Assembly: GCA_026225945.1 (NCBI GenBank)
Contig: JAMJFZ010000881.1
Span: 780,501-844,500, forward strand
Source of the DNA: Cricetomys ansorgei
Taxonomy: Eukaryota; Chordata; Mammalia; Rodentia; Nesomyidae
DNA: 64,000 nt
Reading direction: 5' to 3'
The notes beneath the pieces are model-generated. The model was not told the origin of the DNA. It searched no databases and saw only the letters and a program-made list of their open reading frames with translations. A program made the position numbers and the translations under genes. Below, one piece after another: positions 41,301 to 55,500 of the stretch (positions are counted from its first letter, which is position 1; each line of letters begins with the position of its first letter).

Positions 41301-44300
41301 TTTTCTGCCATTATCATTGTTATCACTTGGCTTTTAGTTCAGAATCTTGGGTCTCAGGTATTAAGTAATTTCCTAGGTTACAAACTAATGAATGGTAGAA
41401 ATGGGATATAAATGGATGATCTTTTGGCTTCAAATCCAATGGTTTTGTCTCAGCCCAATCCTGTGTCTTTGCCTTTTTCCCCAAGCAAGTATAGCTGCAA
41501 AGTGCAACAGTTCTGTATAGAAGACAGCTATGGGCTAATTTGTACGAGAAAGAAACAAGAGATTAGATATAATATATTCTGTATTTCAGTCACAATCTTG
41601 AAAGTACTGTTTTAATTCATCTTTCTACAATCTTTAGAATATTGCAAGCATAGTTTATCATCTGGTATCTCCTGCCAAGACATTTTGAGACTATGTCTCA
41701 TATAACACAGGCTGGTCTCCAACACCTTCTCTTTTCTAGCTCTGCATTTCCAGTCCTGGGATTCCCATGTGCGTGTCTTCTCCTGAAGTTATCTTTCATG
41801 ATATGACCTCCCAGCTTATTCTTCTGTGTAGGTGTGTGTTGGAGCATGTTTACTCTGTGCACATGTGCATGGAGGCCAGAGGCAGATACTGAATGTTCTT
41901 TTAAATCGATCATCTACACAGATGTGGGTTTCTGAAGAGGCAAGAAGAACGTGTTGGATCTCTTGGAAGAGGGTTTATAAGCAGTTGTGAGCTGCTGAGT
42001 ATGAATGAGTTCTGGGAATGAAACTTTCATGCTCTGAAAGCTTTTAGCTGTTGAGCCATCTCTCTGGCCCTTTTCCTAATTTTTTTGAGACAGAATTTCT
42101 CCCTGAATATAGAATTCACTGGTTTACACTGGTTACAATAAATAGCTAGCCAATGAAACTCAACACTGAGGTTACTAACAAGTATGTGCTTCTGCATCCT
42201 GCATCCTTTTACACAGGTGACAGGGGTGGAACTCAGGTCCTCATGTTTGTCCCTAGCTCTATGGCTTATCCTTTCTATCAGCTCCATTTCTGTCTCTTAG
42301 CACCTGCTGCACTTTTCACAAATTACCACAGCCTTTGGTCATGTTTAGCATCCTCTTCACTAAGCTCATTTTAACTCAAAATTTTTAAGTAACTTGAAAC
42401 CTCTGTCAAAAAAAAAAGTTTGACTTTTTTTTTTTCACTTGTAGCTAGCATGTACTGAGAACTTCTTTAACCCAGTACCAATTCACTTATTATCTTTTTA
42501 AGGTAACAAAACATGCTTAGAATAATAAAAACTCAATTTCACACAATGATAAGTTCTAGGACTATAAACAATCTGCCTGATTTTGACGCCTAAACTCCTG
42601 ACATCTATATAAATCTCAATCTTCTAACAGCACTTTCTTAAAAACACAATGAGATACCATATATTTCTTAGTCAAACATAAGCAACACATGATTCTGAGT
42701 CATTAAATTGTTGATAAACCGGAGCTTAGCCAATCTTTCAGCTACATAGGTTCCTTATCTAGCAAGTGAAATGATGGAAGCCATAATCACTGACCATGCT
42801 AACATCATTACTAATCAAAATGAACATCTTAATCAAGTAGCTATATAAAATCTAAGTTTCTCGTATAAGACCTTCCACTTAACTTGTTCAAACTCTTGAT
42901 TCTTCCTTTATTTAATCATGCCATATCAAAATGCTTATTAGAGTGAAGGAAAAGATCAACTTTTAAGACTCTTACAGAGTAAATCATATTTAATGCTTCT
43001 TCCACATCCTACAAGTCCATTATTGTTTACACTGAAAGTGTACTCTTTTGCTAATGGGCATAAACACATCTTACCACCACAATTCAAGCTGTATTTTTTT
43101 TCTTGGTTTTTCGAGGCAGGGTTTCTCTGTGTAGCCCTGTCCGTCCGTCCATCCCTTCCTTCCCCACCTCCCTGCCCTCCTTTTTTGGTTTTAAGACAGG
43201 GTTTCTCTGTTGTAACTCTGGCTGTCCTGGAACTCACAGAGATCCGCCTGCCTCTGCTTCCCAAGTGCTGGGATTAAAGGCGTGCACCACCACCGCCCGG
43301 CAAGTTGTTCTTAAATGAATAGAAGTTGTGGTTATTTAGTTACTGAGCAACATTCCTATGAATCTAACACATATTGGTCCATATTAAATAGTAAAACATT
43401 TAACAAATCAAGCAAAGCAATTACATTTATAGCAACTGCTTTGTTTTTTCAAAAATAAATACAACTATATGTAGAAACTCTATATAACTCAGAACATGTT
43501 TTTTGAAATTTCTGCACTGAGTCCTAAACATACTGAGGCAGCAAAGTGAGGTAAAGAAAAAAAGGGGGGGGGAAAAAAAACAAAAAAGGAAAAGGGGGGG
43601 GGGAGAAGAGAAAATATATGTATTTTTAGAGTTTTTGTATGTAACACACCTAATTTTTACTAATTAGACAGACATTATTTGATAAATAAATGTGGATTAT
43701 GGATAAAGTCACAACACACTAGATAGCAGTGTTACCTAAAGTCTAAGACATTGTACTTTTTATAGCATTTGACTCTAGCTTTTTGTTATAACAATTTAGA
43801 AGTTGAGAAGCCAGGAAGAATGGTGTACATAATCCTAGCACCCTAAGATGAGAAAGGTAATTTGAAGCCAAACTGCGCTACATCTATGCTGTAAGTTAAG
43901 TTGAAGGCCACCTTGAGTACAGGCTGAGACTTCATCTCAAAGATGCAGAGACAGAAAAATGTTAATAAAATACTGTATCAGTCTCTACACTGCAGTCAAA
44001 ATACCCAGCACTATTAAAATACCAACACTGTTGAAATATAGTGAAGATGACACATACAAACGTCAAATAAATTAATTTTAAGACTAACAAGATAAACAAT
44101 ACAGACAACATTTTAACATTTTAAGTAGGCATCTTTTACCTGGGTCAGGAGGAGCCTGTTGCTGCCAATGTGGATATGCATTTCCCCATCCCTGGGGAGC
44201 ATATGGGGCTGGAGGACCACTGAAGAGAAAACACAAATACAAATACCATTTACCAAAAGCTAGAATCTTAAAAACAAAAACAAGTTTTATGTATTCTATG

Positions 44301-44911
44301 TGTATCTTTTGCCCATGTTCATATTACATGTATGTATGGTGTTGGCATCAGATACACTGGAACCAGAATCACGGCTGGATTTGGTGCTAGAAACTGAAGC
44401 CAGGTCCCTAGAGCTTCTAACTACTGAGCCACCTCTCCAACCCCCAAATTTAGGGAAAGCCCAGAACCAAGTTAGTACTTACTGAGGAGCTGGGCCAGGT
44501 GGTCCTGGATTGTAAGGTGCAGGGTTGTATGGTCCCATTGGTGTTCCAGGCCCTGGAGGCCCAGGAGGTCCATGAGGACCTGGAACGCCATGAGGCCCAT
44601 GGGGTACAGGTGGCCCTAAAGGATTTACTGGGCCCTGCAAAAAACAAAAATAAACAGACAAAACAAAAAACAATCAAACCAAAAAAACAAAAGGAAGAAA
44701 GAGTAAATAATAACAAAGACATACAAGTCATACAAAATACAGCAAAGAGTATGTCTGAGCAACTCAAAGGCCAACTACTCTTTCATTTCTACTCTTAAGT
44801 AACAAGTTTATATTTACCTTCCTCTCTTTATGTTGCAAAAGCGTCAGATCATGACATGTAAAATTCACTAAAATCTTAAAGAAAACATTGCTCTTTCTCA
44901 TTCCTTTATGT

Positions 44912-44960
<49 letters not shown>

Positions 44961-47900
44961 ATGACTGCCTAGTTCCTTACCTTATTTATGTCAGACAACC
45001 ATCCTGACAATATTCCTCAAATTGCAAATAAATCATCTAGGGAATGCTGAACATATTAATTTTAGGCAACTAATAATCTAAAGTCACAGGAATCCTACTC
45101 CCCCTTAGATTATAATTTAAGTTACTGTCCTCATCTACCATAATCTTCTAATATAGCATAAAAATTTCCTTTACAGCTGATACAACACATCAGGGTATTT
45201 TACATATTCTTATCACACTTAAAACAACAACAACAACAACAAAACAATCACCCTTGCCCCTTATTTAGAGACAAGGTCTTACTATGTCACTTTTGTTGGA
45301 CCTAAATTCATTATGTAGGCCAGGCTAGCCACAGACTAAGAGACTGGACTGCCTCTGACTATCAGGTGCTGGGATGAAAAGCATGTGTTACTATGCATGA
45401 CTTTTCTTTTTTGATAGGCCACCTGAAAAACCTGCAAGGACCATTAGATATAAATGCTGAAAAACATTCTTTTTTTACAGATAATAACTGTTAACGCTTT
45501 GAACAAAATATTTATAATTAAAAAAAAAACTTTTAACTCCCCCCCAGTGCTGTGGCCTGAATTCAGAGAATGCTAGCCAAGTGCTCTACATCTTAGCTAC
45601 ACCCTGAACATCTATTTCATGTGTATATGTGGTATATGTGGATGCCCATAGAGAGAAGAGAGCACCCCATCTCGGAATTACAGGCTTTCTGGGAACTCAA
45701 TTTGGGTCTTCTATAAAAGCAGAAGTGCTCTTTACTGCTGTGCCATTGCTTCTGCCTCACAAAATACTTTCCCAAATATTTATTATATACAAAACAATGA
45801 TATGCTCCAGTGAATACGGAGGCTACTTTCTTGGTAGCTGGTCTCCTGCCATGAGCGTTACAGGGACCTCTGGACAACAGGTCTGGCGGCAAATCTCCTA
45901 ACACATTAAGCCAATTCAGCAGCCCGACAAAAATGCCTAAATTATACTTGGTTATCAATTCTCTCTCTACAAAACAGACAAACTAAACTTCAAGACCTTT
46001 CATATCTGTTTTATCCATTCATGCTTGCTTACTGAACCAATCTAGAACAACATATCTTGTTTTTCAATGATCCACAGAAACCCTGATCTACATCGACTAG
46101 CCTAAGAAAATAGATCAGCTGGGCATAGTGGTACACGCCTTTAATTCCAGCACTGAGGAGGCAGATCTCTGTGAATTCAAGGCCAGCCTAGTTAACAGAA
46201 TAAGATACCGTCTCAAAATTAAAAGGAAAGAAAGAAAAACCAAAATGTGCTTATTCTTATCTTTCTGCTTTGGCATTGCTTAATTTGCAAACATCTTCGT
46301 TTTATGAACAATTACAATTGTGCATATGAGCAAACTCAGAACATTTCTCAGACTTCTTTTGTGCCCACGCATTGTATTGAAGGAGATCTTCCTAAGAACG
46401 TATGTTCAGTATCAATAATTTAAATTTCACGATGCACTTCGACATTCCTCCCCAACTCCTAACCTCCTAGAGCCACTGTGCACACTGTGTCTTATTTAAA
46501 TAACTCACTAAACGTAGTTTGTACTGCTTATATACTCAACCACAGGATTATTAGTAATTTAAAAAGCCCTCCCTCACATTTTTTTCTCTTTCTTCTTTTT
46601 TTTTTTTTTTTTTTACTAATTTTCCATTGCATGAACAAACGAAACACTATTTGTGCCTCATCTCAAGAGCATAGTGGTCAAGTCTCTTTGTATTGTTTTG
46701 TTGTTCCACTTTCCAAAAACTGATCATGCACCAAAATCACTTGGAATATCTTTGTTTTTTGTTTTGTTGGAGACAAGTTACTCTTTGTAGCCCTCAATGT
46801 CCTGGAACTCACTCTGTAGACTAGGCTGTCCTCAAACTTAGAGGCTGCCTCTGCCTCCCCAGTCCTGGGATTTAAAGTGTGTGCTACCACCACCCACTGG
46901 AATATATTTGTTAAAACAGAAGCTGGGATTTAATCTACTGTCATTTTATTTCTGTGTATGATGCATGTATGTTTGTATGTTGATTCCATGTAGTATATAA
47001 ACTTGGGTGAGTACAGGTACACATGTGCTTGTGGAACTCAGAATTAACACGAACATCATCAGTGCTCTATTCTTATGGTCTAAGGGAACCTAAAGCTCAC
47101 TAATTTTGCTGGGCTAGGCTGGGCTAGGCTGGGCTAGGCTGCTGTCTCTGGCTCCTCAGCTCTAGGATTTAAAAGCCAAGCATCACTATACTTGAATTTT
47201 TACATGGTCACCGAAGTTCAAATTCAGGTCCTTATGATTGCACGGCAGGTTCTTTATTATCAACTGAACCATCTCCCCAGCCCCTTGAGCCCTATTCTAG
47301 ATGTCTTAAATCAGGACTTCCTATCTGTGTCACGAGTAGGGTAAGAACCATCAAACTAGCCTGCAGTTCAAAAGCCACTTAGAAGAAATTACTTCAGTAG
47401 ATTAGGAGATATGTATCTTAACAATTTTGACTAAGCAGGGATAGGTAGTTGGGACCTTGATGAATACTGGATTCCAGTAAGTAGCTAGGTTCTACAACTA
47501 CTGCCAATCTAATATTATTAGATTCTTTTACATAGACACTCAGATGTAAGGTGGTTTTTCAGACTTGTAACTCACCCCAATCTTTTCTTCTATGAGTTGC
47601 CGAGCATAGTCTATTTGCTGTGGAGTGCCCCGAATTGTAAACAACTTCATATTAGGATCGGCATTAGGCGGAGGGTTCCTCTGAAGCTCTATTCTTGCAC
47701 CAGACTGCTGGCTTATGCTTTTTATGGTTTCACCTCCTAAAATCAAAAGATACTAAGTTCTCTAAGAGTTCAGAGAATGTAAGAAATACTATTTAATAAA
47801 AAACGAATTTATTTAATTTGGCCATCAAAGTTTGGTAGTATTCCATTAGACATTAATTTGCTAGGATTTTCTACTTAATTCTGTTTTTCCATCTACAACT

Positions 47901-49535
47901 CATACAAAATACATTAAAATCTACTTAAAATACATACACACCCTAACATGGTTTAGAAAAGAAAAATATTTCAGTAAAAAGCTTTTGTAAGCAGCACAAA
48001 AATTAACTTAAAAGCAAAACAAAACAAAAAATATTCAAATTATAGTCAAGTTTTGAATCTTTAACTAATAATTAATTCTTGGTCCCTTTTCCCTAGAAGC
48101 CAATGAGACACAAATCCCATTTTTTAATATATATTAAGATTGTCCTTTAGTTGCCATGTAAGATCCCTTTCCTACTAAAAATACTTTATACATTCAAAAA
48201 TAAAAGTAAACTGATACCATTTGGTGACAGTAAGTGTACAGAATAATCAGGTATGTTATACAAAGAATTCAAAATACATTGCCTTTTCCAATTATCAATC
48301 CAGTTTTCCCAGTTGGCACAATGAAATTAAATTCCTGTAGTCCACCAGGTGGTCCCATATTCCAGTTGCCCTGACCTCTACCTCGTCCTCGACCACCAGG
48401 TCCAGGTCCACCAGGATTACCAGCCTAAGGAAAGAAAAACAGAAAACAAAAAAAACAAAAAAACCAAGACGAACAAAGAAACTCTATAGTAAAATTATTA
48501 GTTGCATTTCCCCCAACTTTCTATATTTCTCAGCAATGAATTAAGAGAGGATTTCAAAAATTATTTGTCAAAAATATTCAGCTAAGTAATAACTTCCACT
48601 TTTAAAATACAGTAGGAGACCAGAGAGATGGCTCGGTGAAGGGACTGAGTCTGATTCCTGGGACTCATATAATGGCAAAGGAGAGAACTCATTCCAGAAA
48701 ATTGTCCTTTGACCTCCACATGCCCAAATGCCAAGGCACATAAACCCACAGGAATAAAGCATAATTTCAGATGCACAGGGGTGAATAAGGCAGAGCATTT
48801 ATGCAGCAATTCTTCTGCCCTCAGATGTTTGTTTACCTTAAAACAATTTAAATGTTTACTCGTTTTAGTAGTATCAACAGATTCTGACATAATGTAGAGG
48901 GATACCTTTCAGGTATGATAAAAACCTTCCCAATGAAAACAAACTGAAAATGCTAATTTCCTATCAAACCTGAACACTCCGTAGAAGGTCCGTGATAATT
49001 TCTGCAGCATGCTGACATCTGTCTGGGGGTCCTGTTATCTGTGCTATCCTATCCGGTGTTGTTCCATCATCTACAAAAGAACAATCAAAAATGAACTGTA
49101 AGAAACCAATGGTGAGGGTCAAGATTAACAGCTATCAATTCCGAACATTAAATATACCTCAAGCTTACCTGGCTTAAACTGAATTCGGACACCAGCATCA
49201 TTTTGTATTTTTTTAATCATTTCTCCATTTCTTCCTATTACAATGCCAACAGCAAATCTTGGAATTGGGACCTTAAGCAAGTAAGAGATAAAGTGTATTA
49301 AAGACATTTCTCAAAAGTTCACCTCCACCAAACAATAAAAGTAAATATACTGACATGGTCATGTCATATAGAAACAAGATGATAAATACACAAGGAAAGG
49401 GGACGCCTAACTCAGCCATTCTCTACCTGGAGATCGTTGACTCCTCTGGGGGTCAAATGACCCTTCCACAGGGGTTGCCTAAGACCATCTGCTTATCAGC
49501 TATTGACATTATGATTCATAACAGTAGCAAAATTA

Positions 49536-49581
<46 letters not shown>

Positions 49582-52500
49582 GGGGGTCACCACAAACATG
49601 AGGAACTGTAATACAGGGTTACGGCCTAGGAAGGATCTACCTCAACAGGAAGAACAACATTACACTCATGGGTAAGGACACAACCATTCCTGATTCAGTG
49701 TTTCTACTTACATCTATCCCTTCATTTCCTCCTATTCTTGAGCCATACTCATTCCGCACTTCTCTGAAACCACCTTGATCACGAATTAACTCTAATACCA
49801 TTTCCTTGGCTTGCTAAAATAGAGAGTTATCCAATTTAGAACATTTTAATGTTTACTGTCTACCCCCTCCGCTTTTTTATATAAATGACAAACTGAAGCT
49901 TACCTGAACTTTGTATGGATCACCCGTAATCCTAAGAGGTTTATCAGCACCAGTGTTTTGAGGCCCATCTTGAATCATAACCATTTTAACACCAGCCCGT
50001 TCCTATTAAAATCATCAAATAATATAAGTTGATAAAAAAAAAAAAAACCAAAAACAAAAACCAATGTGGCTTCAAAAGACTTAATAATAATTTTTACAAT
50101 ACAGTACCTGAAGTTGTTTAATAGTCTCTCCCCCCTTTCCAATAACCAGCCCTGCCTTGCTGGCTGGAATCATGATTTCCTGAACTGCATTTCCAGGCCC
50201 ATCGCCATGATGAAACCCAGGGGCTGGTCTTCCTTTTTCGACAATCTGGTCCAGTAATCTTTTTGCTGATCTGTTAACAAATTAATCTTCAAATAAAAAA
50301 CTGTAGCATAACCAATCTTACCCAAAAATACAACTTAACTGAGTCAAGTAGTTTTATCCTAGTCATGTAGCGAGTACATACTAAGTGTGTTGTACAGCAG
50401 CTGAATTTGGGGACACTTCCATGTTAAGGCAGGAAAGAAAAACCAAGTCAAAAGGACTGTGAATAAAGTGTTTCTAAATTAAATTAATACAGTACTTTAA
50501 AAATTTTCACCCCCTGTGACAAACACTGCTGATCAGCTAAATATTGTACTAGTAGTCTGTGACCTTGAAAAGAGAAGACACACAACTGCTAGAATCAAAG
50601 CTCGACTGGTGATGGGTTCAAAAGAAAACAGAACACAACAGTGTTGAGCAAACAATAAACACGAAGTTCTAAGATAGTTTTGTTGATAGGAAATTTCCTA
50701 ACCTGTCCATATATTTTTAGAAATTATCTCCAAAAGAAAAAGCAAAAAACCCAACCTAGTAATGTCAGTTACTAAAGTCAGTTTAGTCATAGGGATAATG
50801 ACCCGAAGTAGGAAGGGATGATCTCAGATAAATGAACATTAAACACAATAATAAAAAACACCAAAACCCTAGCAACAACAAAAACAAAGCAACCCAAGTA
50901 TCTGAATACCAGAGAAAAGCATACAAAGGAAGGCTGTTACATTTCAGACACAATGGTGTTCTCACAGCTTCTAAGTTTTCAGTAAATAAGCTTAAGTGGT
51001 TGGAGTGTCATGAAACCAGGAGCCCAACAACAAAGCCCAACTTCCTGTTCTAAGTTGCCTTCCTTGGTCATGGTGTTTTGCCTCAGCAAGAGAAGTAACT
51101 AGGATAATGGTAAAGAAGTCTTGGGAGTTTTAGAGAGAGTGGGAGAGAACAAACGGGAAAAGAGAAAACAGGAATATAAAGATTCTCCTATGAGTATAGT
51201 GGTTGAGTTTTATCTCTGTGTCTGTGAACACACATATGTATGCAGGCCAGATCATAGCTGCCAGTACCACTCCTCCCGTGACACACACCTTTGGAGACAG
51301 AGCCTCTCAACAGCTGTGAACCTGTCAATTAGTGCAGGCTGACTAGTACAAAGTCCCCCAAAACCTGCTGGTTTCCAACTCATGAGTTCCTATTACCATG
51401 CCACAGTTTTTGGTTTTGGCTCTAAGGATCAAACTCAGTTCTTCCTGCTTGGAAGGCAAGCACCTCAATGACTGAGTTATCTCCTCAGTCCTGGTTTTAA
51501 CAGTTTTTCTGTGTCTTAGGTTCAGATCATGAACTCTATTCAAAGGAAGGCACAAGGTATAAACTTTAAAGTGAAAATTTCAAGACAACAAGCAGGAAGA
51601 CAAGGTGCAGAAGTAATGTAAACAAAAGGTTTAGTCTTCATATTGTTACTGTAAGTAGACAACATTTTCAAACTTACTGGACAGATTCAGGTGTTCCAGT
51701 TAGCATACAAGACCTTTCTGGAAGGCCACCACTATCTATAATTAAATAAAAAAGGAAAAGTTTAGGTCAAGAAGAAATTACAAGTAGTATCATAATCTTT
51801 AGAAACTTAAAATATGCTCAAGTTTTCTAGCCACTCTCAAAAAACTGTAAGGGCTGGACAAAAGGTGATGGGGATAAACAAGAGAATCTACAACAAAAAG
51901 AAAAGAATATTACCAGGAGCTATCTGTATTTTGCATCCAGATTCCTGCTGTATACGTGAGATTTGTTCACCTCCTCTGCCAATTACTAGTCAAGGGAGAG
52001 AAAGGGGGGTCATTATTTACTCTAAAATTTTAAAGAATGGTTTGTGTTTTGAAAACTTAAAAATTACGTTACTTACTAAATCCAACCATTCCATCTGGAA
52101 CTTTGTATTCTTCTGTCATTACAGATCTGCTAAAAAACAAAAACAAAAAAACTAACCTTTTTTTCCTGACAGATAATGTGCTCTCATACATAAAAGGTAA
52201 CTTAATAAATCCAATTTTAATGTCTCCTAACAGATCAAACTCAGGTTCTTAAATGAGCATGCATATGGAAGCAAGACAATGAACTGAACATCTGTGAAAG
52301 GGATCAGAGCGAGGCTTAGAGGAAATGCTATTTTAACATTTATTTTACCTTGTTTCTTTTAAAAACGTGCCAATTTCAGCCTGTTTCCCCAAATTACCAA
52401 TTTCTTACTCAAAAACAAACAACAACAAATGATCCTATTGCATCTTCCCAACAGGACAGAAATAAACTTTAGGGATATTGTATGCAGACACTTTCACCAT

Positions 52501-55500
52501 AAACTAACTTGGTTGGTTGTACATATAAACCAAGACCTGAAAAGCACTGTATAAAAGTTTTGACTTAGCCTCTCTTCTGGGGCTGGAGAGATGGCTCAAC
52601 GGTTAAGAGCACTGGTTGCTCTTCCAAAGGGCCTGGGGTTCAATTCCAAGCACCCACTTCAGATCACAACTGTCTATTATTCCATTTCTAGAGTATCCGA
52701 CATCCTCACACAGACAAAACAGCAATACACACGAAATTAAAACAACAACAAAACACCACTACCACCACCAAAAAAAACCTTGACCATACCTTTGCTGCTG
52801 ATGCATTGGGGGTAACTGTGCTCCAAAAGCTATAAAAAAATTAAAAATTCGAAGTTCAAGTTTATTTATTTAACAACACAAGTACATCAAATACTCCAAA
52901 CTCTTTCTCTGATGCATTCATTGGAGAGAATATCGAGTTTCAGACTATTCAAATCACTGATCGTGGCAAGAAAGCCAAAAAAGGGCATATATATTAGCAA
53001 TGGCATATATAAAACAGATTAAGAATTGGAGTCACTAAATTATATACATAATCCAGCAATCAATGTTTACATACACATGGCCACAATTAAAGAGAATCAA
53101 TATTTTAAAAGAAAAAAGTTATACATCTGCAAGGAAATTCTGGCTCGATATTCTTAAAAACCAACTAAATTAAAAAATACCCACTTGCTGGGTAGAGGTG
53201 GTGCCCAACTTTAATTTCAGCACCTGGGAGGCAGGCAGATCTCTGTTAGTTTGAGGGCAGCCTGGTCTACAGAGTGAGTACTAGGACAGCCAGAGTCACA
53301 ACAGAGAAACCCTGTCTCGAAAAACCAAATAAATAAATAAACAAATAAATAAGAAAGAAAGAAAAAAGAAAAGGGGCCCATTCTATTCTGTCAGGTGTGG
53401 CAAGGTACACCTTTAATCCCAGCATTGACAGGGAGGGACATAGAAGCAGATGGATGTCTGTGAGATCAAGGCCAGTCAGGTGAGACATAGTGAGACCTTG
53501 ATTCAAAAACAAAATCCCCCACACCACAACCCACCCAAAAGCAGGAACAACGTGCTAGAGAGATGGCTTAGGTGATAAAGAGCACACAACGCTCTTGTGC
53601 TCTGGCACAAAAGAACCAGGGTTCAGTTTTCAGCATCTACATGGTAGCTTGCAACTCCATGCAGCTCCACTTTCAGGGAATTCCCTCGTCATTTTCTGGT
53701 CTCTATGGACACCCAGTGAATAATAAAACTCCCATACATGCACACACATATACATATAAATCTTAAAAGTACCAATAAAACCACAGGTTATAATACTTAC
53801 AGTCATTTTGGGGTGCAACTTTCTTAGCATCTGGTTGATCTGCAAAAGTAAATGTCTTTTTTGTTTTGCCAATCATATACAAAGAATCCCCCAAAGCAAG
53901 AAACCAATAATTATTAAAATACTTGATACAATGGTTTACCACTTGAACCAAAATTGCCATTCAGTCTAGACCCCACAATCTAAAGAAAACTCCCACAAAT
54001 CCTAAATTCTTTTATTCTCTTCATGTTTAAACAATGCACAAATAGTTTAGAATGATACAAGACAAAGTTTTTTAGCTTCAAAGCTTGTGAATACCATATG
54101 CTAAAGGCTAATGATGCTTCTTCCACTGTAGGAACTGACAACTGCGGAGAACTACATAAAATCTGACAAAAGGTAAGTGTATCTGACAGTGATCACACAG
54201 CTATATCAGAAAGGAAAGCTCACATTGCAAGACAGTTTCAATCTAAACTGTTCTATCATTCCCAAATGGAACATCTTACTATGTGAGTTTAACAAAAAAA
54301 CCAAACCAAGATAAACAAAATGCATACATTAGAATAGACAGCCTATATAGCTCAAAGCACTGATTGTTCTCCCCACTTTGTAGCTTTTGTGCAGCAAAAA
54401 TTCAGACACATAAGCCAAGAGACAGTTGTGTCCACTTAAGAATCCACTGGTTTATTTCACGTTTACATATTAAACACAGGTAATAAATAAAAATTCCTGC
54501 CTTTAAAAGGAGAGGGCATTCCCTCCCAGTGTGTTGTACTGCTCAGATTTGTCCAAGAGCCATCTACACATAAAATAAAAAGAATACATTACACATAACA
54601 TCTGAAGCATCATTAGCTCATTTTTCTTGCATATTAAAAACCTCACTTGCAAATATAAACATACTTAATAAAAGGAAATCAAGTATTCCCAGTCAGAGCT
54701 ACAAATACATTTCCATATGCTCAGTCAGAATCCTTTAGAAAAAGGTCAAAAAGAGGTAGGCATCAAAACACACATTAGAACTGAAACAAAAAAGTACACA
54801 CTTCTAAGTACAGAAGTGTCAGTGTTTTTTAAAAACAGAAAGCACTATAAATCCATTGTTTAATCCATTTTTAAAGTTAAATCTGAAACACAAAGCAAAG
54901 TACTAAAATAAGTAATATAAAAATGGGAAACCTGCAATAAACTTTAAAGTGAATTTTGAAGAAAATTAATGAAATGGCCTAAGAGTCATCCACAAATGAG
55001 AAAACTCAAAAGTGTCAGGTCCTAAAACAGCTCTATTCTATTTTGTTTTGTTTTCAGCATTAACAAGAGTCTATGCAAACTCAAACTAAGTATAATCCTA
55101 AAACAGGATAAAAAAAAATAAACTTTTTTTATTACAACAATACTTTCTGATAGACTCAAATATACCTACCTTCTCTAGGTCTGTCTTTTCCCCCTTTCCT
55201 TCTGAGATCAATATACAGTAGTATTCCGTTAAATATTTTAATAAATAAGACTGAAAATCCCATCAACTGAATACTGAGGGAGATAATTATGATTTCTGGC
55301 TATATCTTACCTCCATCTTCTAAAGGTCTCTTTTGTCCCCCATAACCATAGTCATTTGAATTCAAAGATGTACCAGCATCACCCCCAATTTTTGCTGCAA
55401 TCTTAAAAAAAAAAAAAAAACCATCAGAAAGGATACTAACAAACTTTTGTGTACTACTTACCACTCTAATTTCTACAATATATACACTATTCTTTTATAT

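Larger units (their letters stand above)
41178..44139 (-). other. FUBP1: FUBP1 intron 16
   Basis: 3.0 kb with B1 and B3 copies, a compound B1 at 43.1-43.3 kb and a G/A-run near 43.6 kb. From 42.4 to 43.0 kb nothing but AT-rich unique sequence was seen. Confidence 0.9.
44635..47575 (-). other. FUBP1: FUBP1 intron 14
   Basis: 2.9 kb with B1, ID and B3 copies on both strands, a CA repeat and a T-run at 46596-46614. No conserved exon seen. Confidence 0.9.
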
